Origin: Photobacterium jeanii | Lineage (GTDB): Bacteria > Pseudomonadota > Gammaproteobacteria > Enterobacterales > Vibrionaceae | Assembly (NCBI RefSeq): GCF_001650345.1 | Contig: NZ_LVHF01000033.1 | Location: 1,030,811-1,094,810, forward strand | Length of the DNA: 64,000 bases | Direction: 5' to 3' | Part shown: positions 46,159 to 55,482 of the stretch, one piece after another | Layout of the letters: each line of letters begins with the position of its first letter | Numbering within the stretch: the first letter of the stretch is position 1 | The notes under the pieces: model-generated | What the model saw: only the letters and a program-made list of their open reading frames with translations | Told to the model about the DNA's origin: nothing | The model's database searches: none | Made by a program: the position numbers and the translations under genes

Positions 46159-46845
46159 TTATTTAGGGATAGCGATTTCAATCTTCTTGTTCAGCTCATC
46201 TAGCTCTGTTTGCAACGCTGTCAGTTTCGCTTGCTCGTTGTCCACCACGGCTAAGTTTGCTTCGTACTTTTCACAATCCGCTTCTGATACCCAATTCCAG
46301 CTGGTACCACTCTTAAATTCATCACACGCTTTCTTTGATTCTTTCGCGACCGATTGTGCTTTCTTCACATCTGCTTGCGCTTTTTCCACCTGCTTTTGAA
46401 GCTTAAGCTGTTGCTGATAAAGTGCTTTTGAGTGATCTAACACCACCTTTTGCTTTTCAGCTGTTTCGGTTAATGCCACGACCTTGGTATCAAGTTTCTT
46501 TTTGGTCACCGTGATCTTTTTCTGCTGTGATTTCAGCTTCACGATCTGTTGTTCGTAATCTAGTTTCTGGCTTTCAAGCGCTTCATTCGCTTGAGTTAAA
46601 GAGGCTTGCAACTCTTTTTGCTGCAATGAAGAATCCGTTTGCAGTGTTTGGAATTGTTCTTCTAACGCGGCATACTTTTGCTGCCACTCTTGCGTTTGTG
46701 CGACCACATCTTGATACGCTTCTTGTGTCGGTCTTTCCTCGCGCTGCCAAACAGCCGTGGTTAATAAGCCACCTACAACTGCGCCAGCGATAGCCGTCAT
46801 AATAAAAGAGGTGGTTGAACTTCCATTTTGATTACGAATTCGCAT
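46159..46845 (-). CDS. Membrane-anchored coiled-coil protein
   Basis: 228 residues from the ATG at 46845, with AAGG five bases upstream. One membrane helix (about 15-33, FIMTAIAGAVVGGLLTTAVW) is followed by some 180 residues of nearly continuous coiled coil rich in Gln, Lys and Glu, interrupted by a short loop with two cysteines (KKACDEF and SEADCEKYE) that could form a disulfide in the periplasm. No family recognised; the layout suggests an envelope spacer or scaffold. Confidence 0.75.
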   Translation of the reverse strand: MRIRNQNGSSTTSFIMTAIAGAVVGGLLTTAVWQREERPTQEAYQDVVAQTQEWQQKYAALEEQFQTLQTDSSLQQKELQASLTQANEALESQKLDYEQQIVKLKSQQKKITVTKKKLDTKVVALTETAEKQKVVLDHSKALYQQQLKLQKQVEKAQADVKKAQSVAKESKKACDEFKSGTSWNWVSEADCEKYEANLAVVDNEQAKLTALQTELDELNKKIEIAIPK

Positions 46846-47098
46846 AGTGACCTTCTTCACTTAACACTACGATTGATAACTATAATATCAGTAACATCGC
46901 CTTATTTGTCAGCGCATTATCAATAATTTCACTCCAAATACCATCCTAAGAATAGAGCATGACCAATCCATCGCTAAAAAGATGATGTAAAACAGCTGAA
47001 ACAAATTCTCACAATAGAATAATCCTGCCCGTAAGACACTTTTCTTACTTAATGCTGTCTATATTTAGACGAGGTTTTTGCTGGTAAGGAGGCAAGTG

Positions 47099-47623
47099 AT
47101 GGTTACGCCACTTTTATTTTTGACTGTATCTGCTTTTTCAACCCCGCTGCTTGAGAATTCCAGCTACCACCAGCAAGGTAACTCCTGCTTTTTAACCATT
47201 AACGAAGAGCGAAATCAGCAAGATGTGGTTCTTTTGCTCACCACCTCGGGCACTATGCCTTCAAACGTCACCATCTTTCATCAACACGCTTTTAGCGATA
47301 ATGAGCAAGGTCACCTCACGCAATCAGCCACAAGTTATAACGACTGGTACGCCAATAATGATTTTTTTGTCCAGCATAAGCTCTACAAAAAACTGGAAGA
47401 TATGACAATTTACGCGACAAATTTAGTCACCCCAGAGCAAGATGCCAATACCTTTATCGACACATTCAAAACTCGTGGTAACAAAACCAAAATTGATATT
47501 GAAGGGATCGCAGATACATTCAACTTTGTAGCTGACAAGCATCAAGCTGACGCGTTTTATCAATGCACACAAGCAATGCAAAACGAAGGAACAAAAGGTA
47601 GGAAAAATAAACAGAGAAGTTAG
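47099..47623 (+). CDS. Hypothetical exported protein
   Basis: 174 residues from the ATG at 47099, which has AGGAGG six bases upstream. A signal peptide is likely (MVTPLLFLTVSAFSTP). The mature part, about 155 residues, has two cysteines (NSCFLTI; FYQCTQ) and no recognised domain, with a short basic C-terminus (KGRKNKQRS). Single gene between convergent neighbours. Confidence 0.65.
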   Translation: MVTPLLFLTVSAFSTPLLENSSYHQQGNSCFLTINEERNQQDVVLLLTTSGTMPSNVTIFHQHAFSDNEQGHLTQSATSYNDWYANNDFFVQHKLYKKLEDMTIYATNLVTPEQDANTFIDTFKTRGNKTKIDIEGIADTFNFVADKHQADAFYQCTQAMQNEGTKGRKNKQRS

Positions 47624-47682
47624 CTGCGAACAAACTTTCGTTCGCCCGCAGCCATATTAAATTAAAACAGGCAGTGCTGTTT

Positions 47683-48735
47683 CTATTTGCTCGATAGATT
47701 CAGTGTAAGATCGCCTGGTTTGATCCAGCCAATCTTACGCATCAACTCTGAAATCACTAGGGTTAGCACTGCAGGTGCAAAGATGTGCATGATGATAATC
47801 ACTTTGTAAATATCAAGATCGCTAAGCCCAGCACCTTCCATAGCAATGTAAGTCTGAATTTGCCCCACCAGCCCAGATGTTCCCATACCAGCACCTAATG
47901 GGGTGTTTTGCATTTCAAATACCAAGGTTGCTACTGGTCCCAAAATCGCAGACGTCAAAATTGGCGGCCACCAGATTTTTGGGTTCTTAATAATATTTGG
48001 CATTTGTAGCATAGAAGTGCCAAGACCTTGCGCCGCTACACCCGCCCAACGATTTTCACGAAAGCTCATTACTGCAAAGCCAACCATTTGCGCACAACAA
48101 CCGACTGTTGCCGCACCAGCTGCCAAGCCATTCAAACTCAGCATAATTGCAATTGCAGCACTACTAATTGGTAATGTCAGTGCCATGCCCATTAATACAG
48201 CCACGACAGCCCCCATTAATAGTGGCTGTAAGTGTGTAGCTGACATGATCACATCACCCAGTGCCAACATCATCGCACCAACATGAGGACCAACCCAGCT
48301 ACCGACTAAAACACCCACAACTACAGTTACAGCAGGTGTAACAAGAATGTCTACTTTGGTTTCATTAGCAACCAGCTTGCCGCATTCTGTCGCTATAACG
48401 GCAGCGATATAGGCACCAACAGGCCCGCCCATCGCCGCACCGGCTGCACCAGCAGTAGTGGCAGAGAAAAGAACCAATGGTGGCGCTTTTAGTGCATAAG
48501 CGATTGCAACCCCAATGGCAGGACCTGTCATTTGTTTTGCAATCGGCCATAGTGTTTCAGATAACAGCGGAAGACCAAACTTGATGCCAACCGTATTTAG
48601 AATGGAGCCAATAAGAAGTGAAGAAAAGAGACCAAGAGCCATAAAGCTCATGACATGAATGAAGTAATTACGAAAAGAGAAATCAATGTTCTTTCGAGCA
48701 AAGAAACCTTGCAGTGCTTGATTTGTTGCTAACAT
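47683..48735 (-). CDS. PTS_EIIC_2-type membrane protein (PfoR-like)
   Basis: 350 residues, about ten membrane segments, very rich in Gly and Ala (PPLVLFSATTAGAAGAAMGGPVGAYIA). The pattern fits PF13303 (PTS_EIIC_2), the family that includes Clostridium PfoR; it lacks EIIA and EIIB domains. The His/Glu of a sugar EIIC site are not obvious. It is probably a small-molecule transporter rather than a complete PTS permease. Single gene. Confidence 0.8.
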   Translation of the reverse strand: MLATNQALQGFFARKNIDFSFRNYFIHVMSFMALGLFSSLLIGSILNTVGIKFGLPLLSETLWPIAKQMTGPAIGVAIAYALKAPPLVLFSATTAGAAGAAMGGPVGAYIAAVIATECGKLVANETKVDILVTPAVTVVVGVLVGSWVGPHVGAMMLALGDVIMSATHLQPLLMGAVVAVLMGMALTLPISSAAIAIMLSLNGLAAGAATVGCCAQMVGFAVMSFRENRWAGVAAQGLGTSMLQMPNIIKNPKIWWPPILTSAILGPVATLVFEMQNTPLGAGMGTSGLVGQIQTYIAMEGAGLSDLDIYKVIIIMHIFAPAVLTLVISELMRKIGWIKPGDLTLNLSSK

Positions 48736-49242
48736 ACCTAACCTATCAATTCCAATGAATACCTATCACTCAAACACTTGGTTATTTACGCTATAAACAA
48801 ATTTACAGCGTAACTTTTAAACGCATATTTGACGCGATGGGTATAATTGTCTCTGTTACAGCCGTTTATTATTATCATGTGAGCTATAACACAGGCAGGA
48901 ATTCTACCCTAGCTAGAAATGAATACCAATTAGCTTATTAACCGCAGATCCTCAGCTCTTACTGAATGTATTAATAAAACAAAATTCCACTTAAGAATTT
49001 CAGCTCTCTCTCATTCTATTCTTGAGTTTAGATCGCAAAACATCGACGCTCTTAGCGCTAATTTTCCGACTATCATGACTAATTGACACCTCCGTATGGC
49101 ATTTTGCTCCAATTTCATCCCATTTTTCATTTAGATAGAGTTAATTTACCCACACATATACCACTATAAGCATAAAGAGCAGCTACGGTGATTTAATTCG
49201 CTAACATCAAAGTATGGTTATCATAACGACTTGAGGAACAGT
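48736..49242. other. Long intergenic region
   Basis: 507 bases between divergent genes, holding both promoters by position. I see no ORF over 40 codons with a ribosome binding site, no terminator and no clear operator. Confidence 0.45.
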
Positions 49243-50109
49243 ATGAAGCTAGCTCCACTTACTCTGGCACTTACTCTTTCTTTCCCTCTTTTTGCGCAAG
49301 ATCAAGCACCTGCAATTATGCAGGCTAATGATCTACTCTTGTCTTCCGTTCAATCCGATCTTTCCTTGAATGCCTCTATCAATGACTACCTTATCAGTGA
49401 AAAGCTGGATGGTATTCGTGCCTTTTGGGATGGTAAGCACTTTGTAACGCGCTCAGGTAATAAATTGAATGCGCCCGAATGGTTTGTGCAAGGCTTCCCT
49501 AGCATACCGCTTGACGGAGAACTCTGGGCTGGACGAAGTGGTTTCCAACATGTCGCAAGAACCGTGCTTGATACCCAGCCTAAAGATGAAGACTGGCAGC
49601 GTATTACTTTTATGGTGTATGACACTCCTACACCGAACATGAGCTTTGCTGATCGCTATCAGTTACTCCACGATAAAATCACCACCTTGAATCATCACCA
49701 CATACAAGTGATAGAACAATTTGCAGTCGACGATATCAAGCAGCTAGAAAAAAGGCTCAGCCAAACAGTGGAACATGGCGGTGAAGGTCTAATGCTTCAC
49801 CACAAAAAGAACCACTATGAATTAGGCCGCAGCGAACAACTGCTCAAGCTCAAAGAATACCAAGACGCCGAAGCCAAGGTGATTGGCTATGAAGAAGGGA
49901 AAGGCAAATACACCGGCATGATGGGAGCGATTTGGGTTAAAACAGCCGATAATGTGACATTTAAAATCGGCACCGGGTTTAAAGATAGCGAACGCGAATC
50001 TCCTCCACCGCTAGGTAGTATGGTGAACTACCGTTATAACGGGAAAACCGAAAAAGGCATTCCACGCTTTGCCCGCTTTGTTCGGATTCGTAATAACCCT
50101 GATATCTAA
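49243..50109 (+). CDS. Periplasmic ATP-dependent DNA ligase (LigE type)
   Basis: 288 residues from the ATG at 49243 (GAGGA upstream). A signal peptide (LTLALTLSFPLFA) directs it to the periplasm. The adenylation domain has the nucleophile motif SEKLDGIR with Lys54, motif III (FMVYD), motif IV (GGEGLMLH) and motif V (LKLK); a short OB domain follows. This is the minimal Lig E class known from Vibrio, Haemophilus and Neisseria, proposed to seal extracellular or imported DNA during competence or in biofilm. Confidence 0.92.
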   Translation: MKLAPLTLALTLSFPLFAQDQAPAIMQANDLLLSSVQSDLSLNASINDYLISEKLDGIRAFWDGKHFVTRSGNKLNAPEWFVQGFPSIPLDGELWAGRSGFQHVARTVLDTQPKDEDWQRITFMVYDTPTPNMSFADRYQLLHDKITTLNHHHIQVIEQFAVDDIKQLEKRLSQTVEHGGEGLMLHHKKNHYELGRSEQLLKLKEYQDAEAKVIGYEEGKGKYTGMMGAIWVKTADNVTFKIGTGFKDSERESPPPLGSMVNYRYNGKTEKGIPRFARFVRIRNNPDI

Positions 50110-50162
50110 TTCCGCCCTTTCGCTAAACTGCCCACAAGGCTAACCATGTTCTTAGATAAGAA

Positions 50163-50184
50163 AAAAGCGCCAATCGGCGCTTTT
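50163..50184. terminator. Bidirectional terminator
   Basis: Stem AAAAGCGCC/GGCGCTTTT with AATC loop, between convergent ligase and VC0807-family genes. Confidence 0.88.
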
Positions 50185-50215
50185 CTAATTACTATCAAGT
50201 GAATCTTGCAAACAC

Positions 50216-50902
50216 TTACTGAGTACGGAAAATTTGCTCAGCTTCCAGTTGCGTCATTGAACGCAGCTGACGCCACACAAAGTAGAAAATACCCAACATC
50301 ATCACCATAGATGGAATCGCAATCATCGGGTAACTCAGCAATGTCATTCGACCTAACTCTTCATTGAATGCCGCCGTACCTGAAGGGCTAGTCACAATCC
50401 ATTTTGCCAATACGTAATTCATGATTGATGAAAACACAAAGGTGCTGGCAAATAAGTAGTTTGAATTCATCAAACAACGATCAAAAGCCGCTTGCTGATT
50501 GTTTTCAGCTAAATGCTGGTTGATGGTTTCAAGATTAAGCACGGTGTCGTTGAAAATCATCTTTTTGACGACCGGGAACGGCGTATAAGTTGAGATAAAC
50601 ACACCAAGACCAATCAAGCCAGGGATCAAGGCTTCTTTAATCGCAAGCCATTTGTTGTCTAGCTCCAATAAACCAATACCACCGGTTAGCAGTACGCTAA
50701 CAAAGCCAAGTAGTGAGATGAAGTTAAACTTGCGGAAACGAATTAATTCGTAGCCACCAAACGCCAAAGGAAACGACAGCGCAATCACTAATGCCCAAAC
50801 GGAACCCAGTTGTTCTTCCCCACTCAGCTTCATCAAGATCGCTGATGGGATCACCACATTGAATACAATCTCTAATAAAGGATTCGATTTTTTTTCTGTC
50901 AT
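50216..50902 (-). CDS. VC0807-family membrane protein
   Basis: 228 residues, six predicted spans. It opens LEIVFNVVIPSAILMKLSGEEQLG and contains IRFRKFNFISLLGFVSVLLTGGIGLLELD (partial), as in the VC0807 family, which resembles the septation protein A/YciB group. Function unknown; membrane organisation is suggested for relatives. Single gene. Confidence 0.85.
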   Translation of the reverse strand: MTEKKSNPLLEIVFNVVIPSAILMKLSGEEQLGSVWALVIALSFPLAFGGYELIRFRKFNFISLLGFVSVLLTGGIGLLELDNKWLAIKEALIPGLIGLGVFISTYTPFPVVKKMIFNDTVLNLETINQHLAENNQQAAFDRCLMNSNYLFASTFVFSSIMNYVLAKWIVTSPSGTAAFNEELGRMTLLSYPMIAIPSMVMMLGIFYFVWRQLRSMTQLEAEQIFRTQ

Positions 50903-51401
50903 AGTGCCTTACAAAGGTTAGCTAAAAGTTAATGCGCGCCTATTGTTTACTGAATCGACGTGCCTGTAAAGGTTGAGTCCGTTACAAAGCGTTAAGCCCT
51001 TTTGATCTGATTGTAGCAGATCGGAATTTACAATGAGCCATGCTGTGATCTGAGCAGCATTTATGGCATTTATTTGATTTTTTGTATGAATCAGCGCTTG
51101 GTAGATTATTCAGTCCCAGCGAATCATCAACATTTTCAAGTCAGAATTTTAATATTATCCACACAAAAAGCTGGATATTTAATCGAAATGTACCATAAAT
51201 CGGTTTAAGTCTGCGCAGTAATGCCACAAAATATTTAGAGACTAGTCACATTTCGCCCTGCTTTTTTTCTCTATTCTAACGCCACATTCAAGGGATAAAC
51301 CTTTGTCTTTGAATGATTAAAACTACATACAAAAGATGACCAGGCGAAGCCTCTTCGTACCTGAGTACATCAATAATAAATATATAAAGAGAGATATGAT
51401 C
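50903..51401. other. Long intergenic region with hairpin
   Basis: 499 bases between divergent genes. GCCATGCTG (51037-51045) can pair with CAGCATTTATGGC around 51054-51067 and is followed by a T-rich stretch, so it may be an attenuator-like or small RNA terminator structure, but I see no upstream promoter that makes this convincing. The carbamate kinase promoter must lie right of it. Confidence 0.4.
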
Positions 51402-52334
51402 ATGCGTATAGTATTAGCACTAGGCGGAAACGCCCTACTTGCTCGTGGACAAGCACTGACTGCTGAAAACCAACGTGACAACATTAAGAAAGCTGCAGCT
51501 AGCATTGCTGCTATCGCTAAAGAGCACGAAATTGTCGTTGTTCATGGTAACGGCCCACAAGTTGGTTTGTTGATGGAACAAAACTCTGCTTACCAAGAGT
51601 ACTCTCCAGAAACAACACCTTACCCAATGGATGTATTAGGTTCACAAACTTGTGGCATGGTTGGTTACATGCTGCAACAAGAGCTTCGCAATATCGACCG
51701 CAAACTTTCTATTGCAACCCTAGTAACGCAAACAGAAGTAAGTAAAGAAGATCCTGCTTTTGCTAACCCAACTAAATTTGTTGGCCCTGTTTACACCGAA
51801 GAACGCGCAAAAGAAATCATGGCAGCTTCTGACAAAGTATTTAAAGCCGATGGCGAATACTTCCGTCGCGTAGTACCGTCACCAATGCCTAAAGACATTG
51901 TTGAACTACCACAAATCGAAACTCTACTTACAGCTGGCAACCTAGTTGTTGCTTGTGGTGGCGGCGGTGTACCTGTTTGCTTTGACGACAACCGCACAAG
52001 CTCTGGCGTTGAATGTGTAATCGACAAAGACTTAACGGCAGAACTACTTGCTGAGAAGATCAACGCTGATCTTTTCATCATCCTTACTGATGGCTCTATC
52101 TACCGTAACTTCGGTAAAGAAGACCAAGCTGAAATGAAACAAGCAACACCTGCTGGTCTTGCTGAATTCAACTTCCCTGCAGGGTCTATGGGTCCTAAAG
52201 TTGACGCTGTATGTAAGTTTGTAAACTCTGGTCGTGGTGACGCTGCTATTGGTTCTCTATTTGAACTTGACCGCATCACTCGCAATGAAGCTGGTACCTT
52301 AATCACTAAGGGTGAAGGTATCATTTACTACTAA
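51402..52334 (+). CDS. arcC: Carbamate kinase
   Basis: 310 residues starting MRIVLALGGNALL, the standard opening of carbamate kinases. VVHGNGPQVGLL, DVLGSQTCGMVGYMLQ, ACGGGGVPV and LTDGSIYRNFG with MGPKVDA match the family. It makes ATP from carbamoyl phosphate at the end of arginine deiminase fermentation. I prefer the ATG at 51402; the ATG at 51396 is close and AGAGAG fits both. No arcA or arcB is adjacent. Codon use suggests high expression. Confidence 0.95.
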   Translation: MRIVLALGGNALLARGQALTAENQRDNIKKAAASIAAIAKEHEIVVVHGNGPQVGLLMEQNSAYQEYSPETTPYPMDVLGSQTCGMVGYMLQQELRNIDRKLSIATLVTQTEVSKEDPAFANPTKFVGPVYTEERAKEIMAASDKVFKADGEYFRRVVPSPMPKDIVELPQIETLLTAGNLVVACGGGGVPVCFDDNRTSSGVECVIDKDLTAELLAEKINADLFIILTDGSIYRNFGKEDQAEMKQATPAGLAEFNFPAGSMGPKVDAVCKFVNSGRGDAAIGSLFELDRITRNEAGTLITKGEGIIYY

Positions 52335-52738
52335 GCACAAGCTTAGAAGTACAAAAGGTAATGCCTTAGCTTTCCACCTACTGAGTTAAGGTAAACCTCT
52401 AAAAGACTCCACACATAAAGTGCTCACTATCACTTTGATAGCGAGCACTTTTCATTTCGCACCTGCAAGCTTTCTCCAATTCGACTCCACTGCGGATTCT
52501 CACCACCCAAAAGTGAAATCAATTTTTGCTCTTTTACCAGAATGATAAAACCACACTAAATTGCGACAAACATAGCTTAAATTGCTGCTAATTAACGCGA
52601 TTGCACCAACTTACCTACTCACCTTCAATCAAACACACAAACATACATTTAAAATGAACCTTAATGTGATATGCTAGATCTATTGCTTGATTTATCAATT
52701 CATTATGAAGCGATAATAGTTAAATCACGGAACCTATC
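52335..52738. other. Intergenic region: arcC terminator and reductase promoter area
   Basis: The arcC terminator is at 52417-52451. From 52452 to 52738 there is no ORF. TTGATTTATCAA (52687-52698) is a palindrome 40 bases before the reductase ATG, but its spacing does not fit FNR. CACGGA lies near the ATG as a modest ribosome binding site. Confidence 0.5.
52417..52451 (+). terminator. Terminator of arcC
   Basis: Fifteen-bp stem with one A-C mismatch (AAAGTGCTC-CTATC/GATAG-GAGCACTTT), ACTTT loop, followed by TCATTT. Confidence 0.85.
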
Positions 52739-55390
52739 ATGGCTATATCTCGACGCACTTTCCTCAAGACATCCATTGCAACAGCTGTCGCTACTGGCGG
52801 CGGTTTAGCAATTTACCCTGCAACACAGATCTTTGACGACTCTGATGTCGAGGTTATTCCACATGCCTGTCACTGGGGACCTTTCAACGCCATCGTAAAA
52901 GATGGTGTACTTGTCGGCGTTCAACCCCGAGCTGAATTGGACGCCATGCCTACCGAAATGCTGACGGAAGGTTTGATCAGCCGCCTTTATGATAAAACAC
53001 GCGTGAAATACCCGATGGTGCGGGCTTCATACCTTGCCGATCCTCAAGGTGACACAAAACCGCACTTGAGAGGTAAAGAACCTTTCGTTCGTGTAAGTTG
53101 GGAAACCGCTTTATCGCTGGTAGCGAATGCAATTCAATCCACAGCCACTAACCACGGTAATGAAGCAATATTTAGCAGTTCTTATGGCGGATGGTCACAT
53201 GCAGGTTTGATGCGCCCCCAAGTATTACAAGGACGTTTCTTTAATTTGATCGGTGGACAAAGCACCACAACAGGTGATTACTCTGGCGGTGCTTCGCAAA
53301 TTATTTTGCCTCACGTTATTGGTGATATGGAAGTTTACTCACCACAGACAGCTTGGCAGGTGATTGAACAACACACAGAAACATTTGTGCTTATCGGCTG
53401 TGACCCATGGAAAAATAATCGCATTGAGTTTCGTGTTGCCGATCATCAAATGTATGACCATTGGAAAAGTTTTGCAGAAAAAGGCATCAAGTTCATTTCT
53501 ATCAACCCTCAGCGTACCCGTACTGATAATGAATTGAATGCCGACTGGGTTAGAATTGTTCCAAACACAGACACCGCGCTATTTTTAGCCATGGCTCACC
53601 ATGCTTATATCAATGATCTTCACGACCAAGAGTACCTTAAACGCTACACCGTAGGTGCCGACAAATTCATCGACCACTTAATGGGCAAAGAAGATAACGT
53701 TGTTAAATCGGCTGAATGGGCAGCCCCTATTACAGGAATAGCTGTTGAAGAAATTCAAGCAATGGCAAAGCTGTTTGCCACTACCAAAACCCAATTTGCA
53801 GCTGGCTGGTCATTACAAAGAGCGAATCATGGTGAAATGACACACTGGGCTATTATCAACTTTGCCGCTATGTTGGGCAAAATTGGTAAACCTGGCGAAG
53901 GGGTTGGTTTCAGCTGGCATTACGGCAATGGCGGTATGCCGCAATCAGGAAAAGCGTTACCCATTGGTTTATCGCAAGGTAAAAACCCGGTAACAGCCAC
54001 CTGCCCTGCATCACGAATCTCTGACATGCTTTTGAACCCAGGGAAGCGCTTTACTCGTGATGGCATTGAGTACACCTATCCAGATATCAAAATGGTTTAT
54101 AACGCTGGGAATAACTTACTTTCCCACCAGCAAAACACCAACGAGCTGATCCATGCATTAAACCAGAAAGTTGAAACCTTTGTATGCCAAGACCCTTGGT
54201 GGTGTGCTTCATCCCGCTACGCCGATATTGTGCTACCTGCAACCAGCACTCTAGAACGAGATGATCTCTCATCTGGTGGTACTTACAGTAACGATAAAAT
54301 TTATGCGATGCGTCAGGTTATTCAACCTTATGGCGAAAGTTTGGATGATTATGAGATCTTCCGTCGTCTTGCCAGCATTTTTAATGTTGAAGATAAATTT
54401 ACTGACGGTTTATCCTACCAAGACATTCTAAAACGTGCTTACCACGCCTCAGCTGCAACACTACCTTATGAGGAATTCTTACAAGCTGGTGTAGCATTTT
54501 TGCCCGTACCAGAAGAAGCGAACCAATGGGTAAGACATGGTGACTTTTATCAAGATCCTGAAAACGCACCACTTCACACCACCTCGGGTAAAATTGAGCT
54601 CTATTGCCAAGATATCGCAAACTTTGCCGTTAAAGATTGTCCGCCAGTACCGACGTTTTTAGAGCCTTTTGAATATTTGGGCAACGCCAAACCGAATCAA
54701 GTCCATGTCGTAAGTCCACACCCTTATAACCGGGTGCACTCACAAATGGCCAACGCTGATGTTCGTAAATACGAAAATGTTCAAGGTCGCCAATATGTGC
54801 TGATTAATAAAGAAGATGCTCAACGACACGGTATTCGTTCCGGTCATCTAGTAGAGATTTTCAACCAACGTGGACGCACAATTGCAGGGGCTAAAGTCTC
54901 AGATCAAATTATGCCAGGGGTGATTAGTTTAGAGGAAGGTGCATGGCTACAACTTGATAGCCAAGGCCGTTGTAATGGTGGCTCGATCAATGTGCTCACA
55001 TCTAGCCAAGCCTCAAGTGAATTAAGCCAAGCAAACAGTGCTAATACTTGCCTCGCGTTTATTCAACGCTGCCGTGATCATGAATCAGCTAATATGGCCT
55101 TTAAGCCACCGAAGATTATTCAGCAACAGACTGAGGTAGCCGTTAATTCAATGACGACAACCTTAGCAAATCACACGCAGGAAGGTGGCAATCAACAAAG
55201 CCTTGGTGAAGCATTGTTCTATCAACGCTGTACTCTGTGCCACTCAGCTAAAGATCCAAAGCAATATACAAAATCCCAATGGCATGGCATTACGAAAAGT
55301 ATGTTCCCACGCGCTGGGTTAAGCCCAACAGAGCGCGAAGAAGTGATGGCATTTCTTGAAGCCAATGCGAAAGATGCACAACCGCTGTAA
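52739..55390 (+). CDS. Tat-exported molybdopterin TMAO/S-N-oxide reductase with C-terminal haem c domain
   Basis: 883 residues. Twin-arginine signal SRRTFLK (4-10). The Mo-bisMGD catalytic part of the TorA/BisC/DorA family spans about 38-790: SSYGGWSHAG with Trp152, and TTGDYSGGA with Ser182 as the expected molybdenum ligand. The N-terminus has no iron-sulfur cysteine cluster, as in TorA. After a linker, a monohaem cytochrome c domain has CTLCH (831-835) and a possible axial Met855. Anaerobic respiration on TMAO, DMSO or biotin sulfoxide in the periplasm is the likely role. Normal partners TorC, TorD and TorR are absent here. Confidence 0.92.
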   Translation: MAISRRTFLKTSIATAVATGGGLAIYPATQIFDDSDVEVIPHACHWGPFNAIVKDGVLVGVQPRAELDAMPTEMLTEGLISRLYDKTRVKYPMVRASYLADPQGDTKPHLRGKEPFVRVSWETALSLVANAIQSTATNHGNEAIFSSSYGGWSHAGLMRPQVLQGRFFNLIGGQSTTTGDYSGGASQIILPHVIGDMEVYSPQTAWQVIEQHTETFVLIGCDPWKNNRIEFRVADHQMYDHWKSFAEKGIKFISINPQRTRTDNELNADWVRIVPNTDTALFLAMAHHAYINDLHDQEYLKRYTVGADKFIDHLMGKEDNVVKSAEWAAPITGIAVEEIQAMAKLFATTKTQFAAGWSLQRANHGEMTHWAIINFAAMLGKIGKPGEGVGFSWHYGNGGMPQSGKALPIGLSQGKNPVTATCPASRISDMLLNPGKRFTRDGIEYTYPDIKMVYNAGNNLLSHQQNTNELIHALNQKVETFVCQDPWWCASSRYADIVLPATSTLERDDLSSGGTYSNDKIYAMRQVIQPYGESLDDYEIFRRLASIFNVEDKFTDGLSYQDILKRAYHASAATLPYEEFLQAGVAFLPVPEEANQWVRHGDFYQDPENAPLHTTSGKIELYCQDIANFAVKDCPPVPTFLEPFEYLGNAKPNQVHVVSPHPYNRVHSQMANADVRKYENVQGRQYVLINKEDAQRHGIRSGHLVEIFNQRGRTIAGAKVSDQIMPGVISLEEGAWLQLDSQGRCNGGSINVLTSSQASSELSQANSANTCLAFIQRCRDHESANMAFKPPKIIQQQTEVAVNSMTTTLANHTQEGGNQQSLGEALFYQRCTLCHSAKDPKQYTKSQWHGITKSMFPRAGLSPTEREEVMAFLEANAKDAQPL

Positions 55391-55431
55391 TACCCTATTG
55401 GGCTAGGATGAGTCACTGTTTTCATCCATAA

Positions 55432-55455
55432 AAAAAGCAGCCTAGGCTGCTTTTT
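55432..55455. terminator. Bidirectional terminator
   Basis: Fully palindromic AAAAAGCAGCC/GGCTGCTTTTT between convergent reductase and galE genes. Confidence 0.9.
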
Positions 55456-55482
55456 CAATCTTTAAAAGTCTTAGTCGACTTA

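Noticed and set aside
47903..48286. Rightward 127-codon frame
   Set aside because: Antisense to the PTS_EIIC_2-like gene; its composition follows from the Gly/Ala-rich codons on the other strand.
51037..51067. Hairpin as a riboswitch or small RNA before arcC
   Set aside because: No convincing promoter upstream and no known riboswitch pattern; left as an unexplained hairpin.
52687..52698. TTGATTTATCAA as an FNR box for the reductase
   Set aside because: FNR sites need four bases between TTGAT and ATCAA; here there are two.
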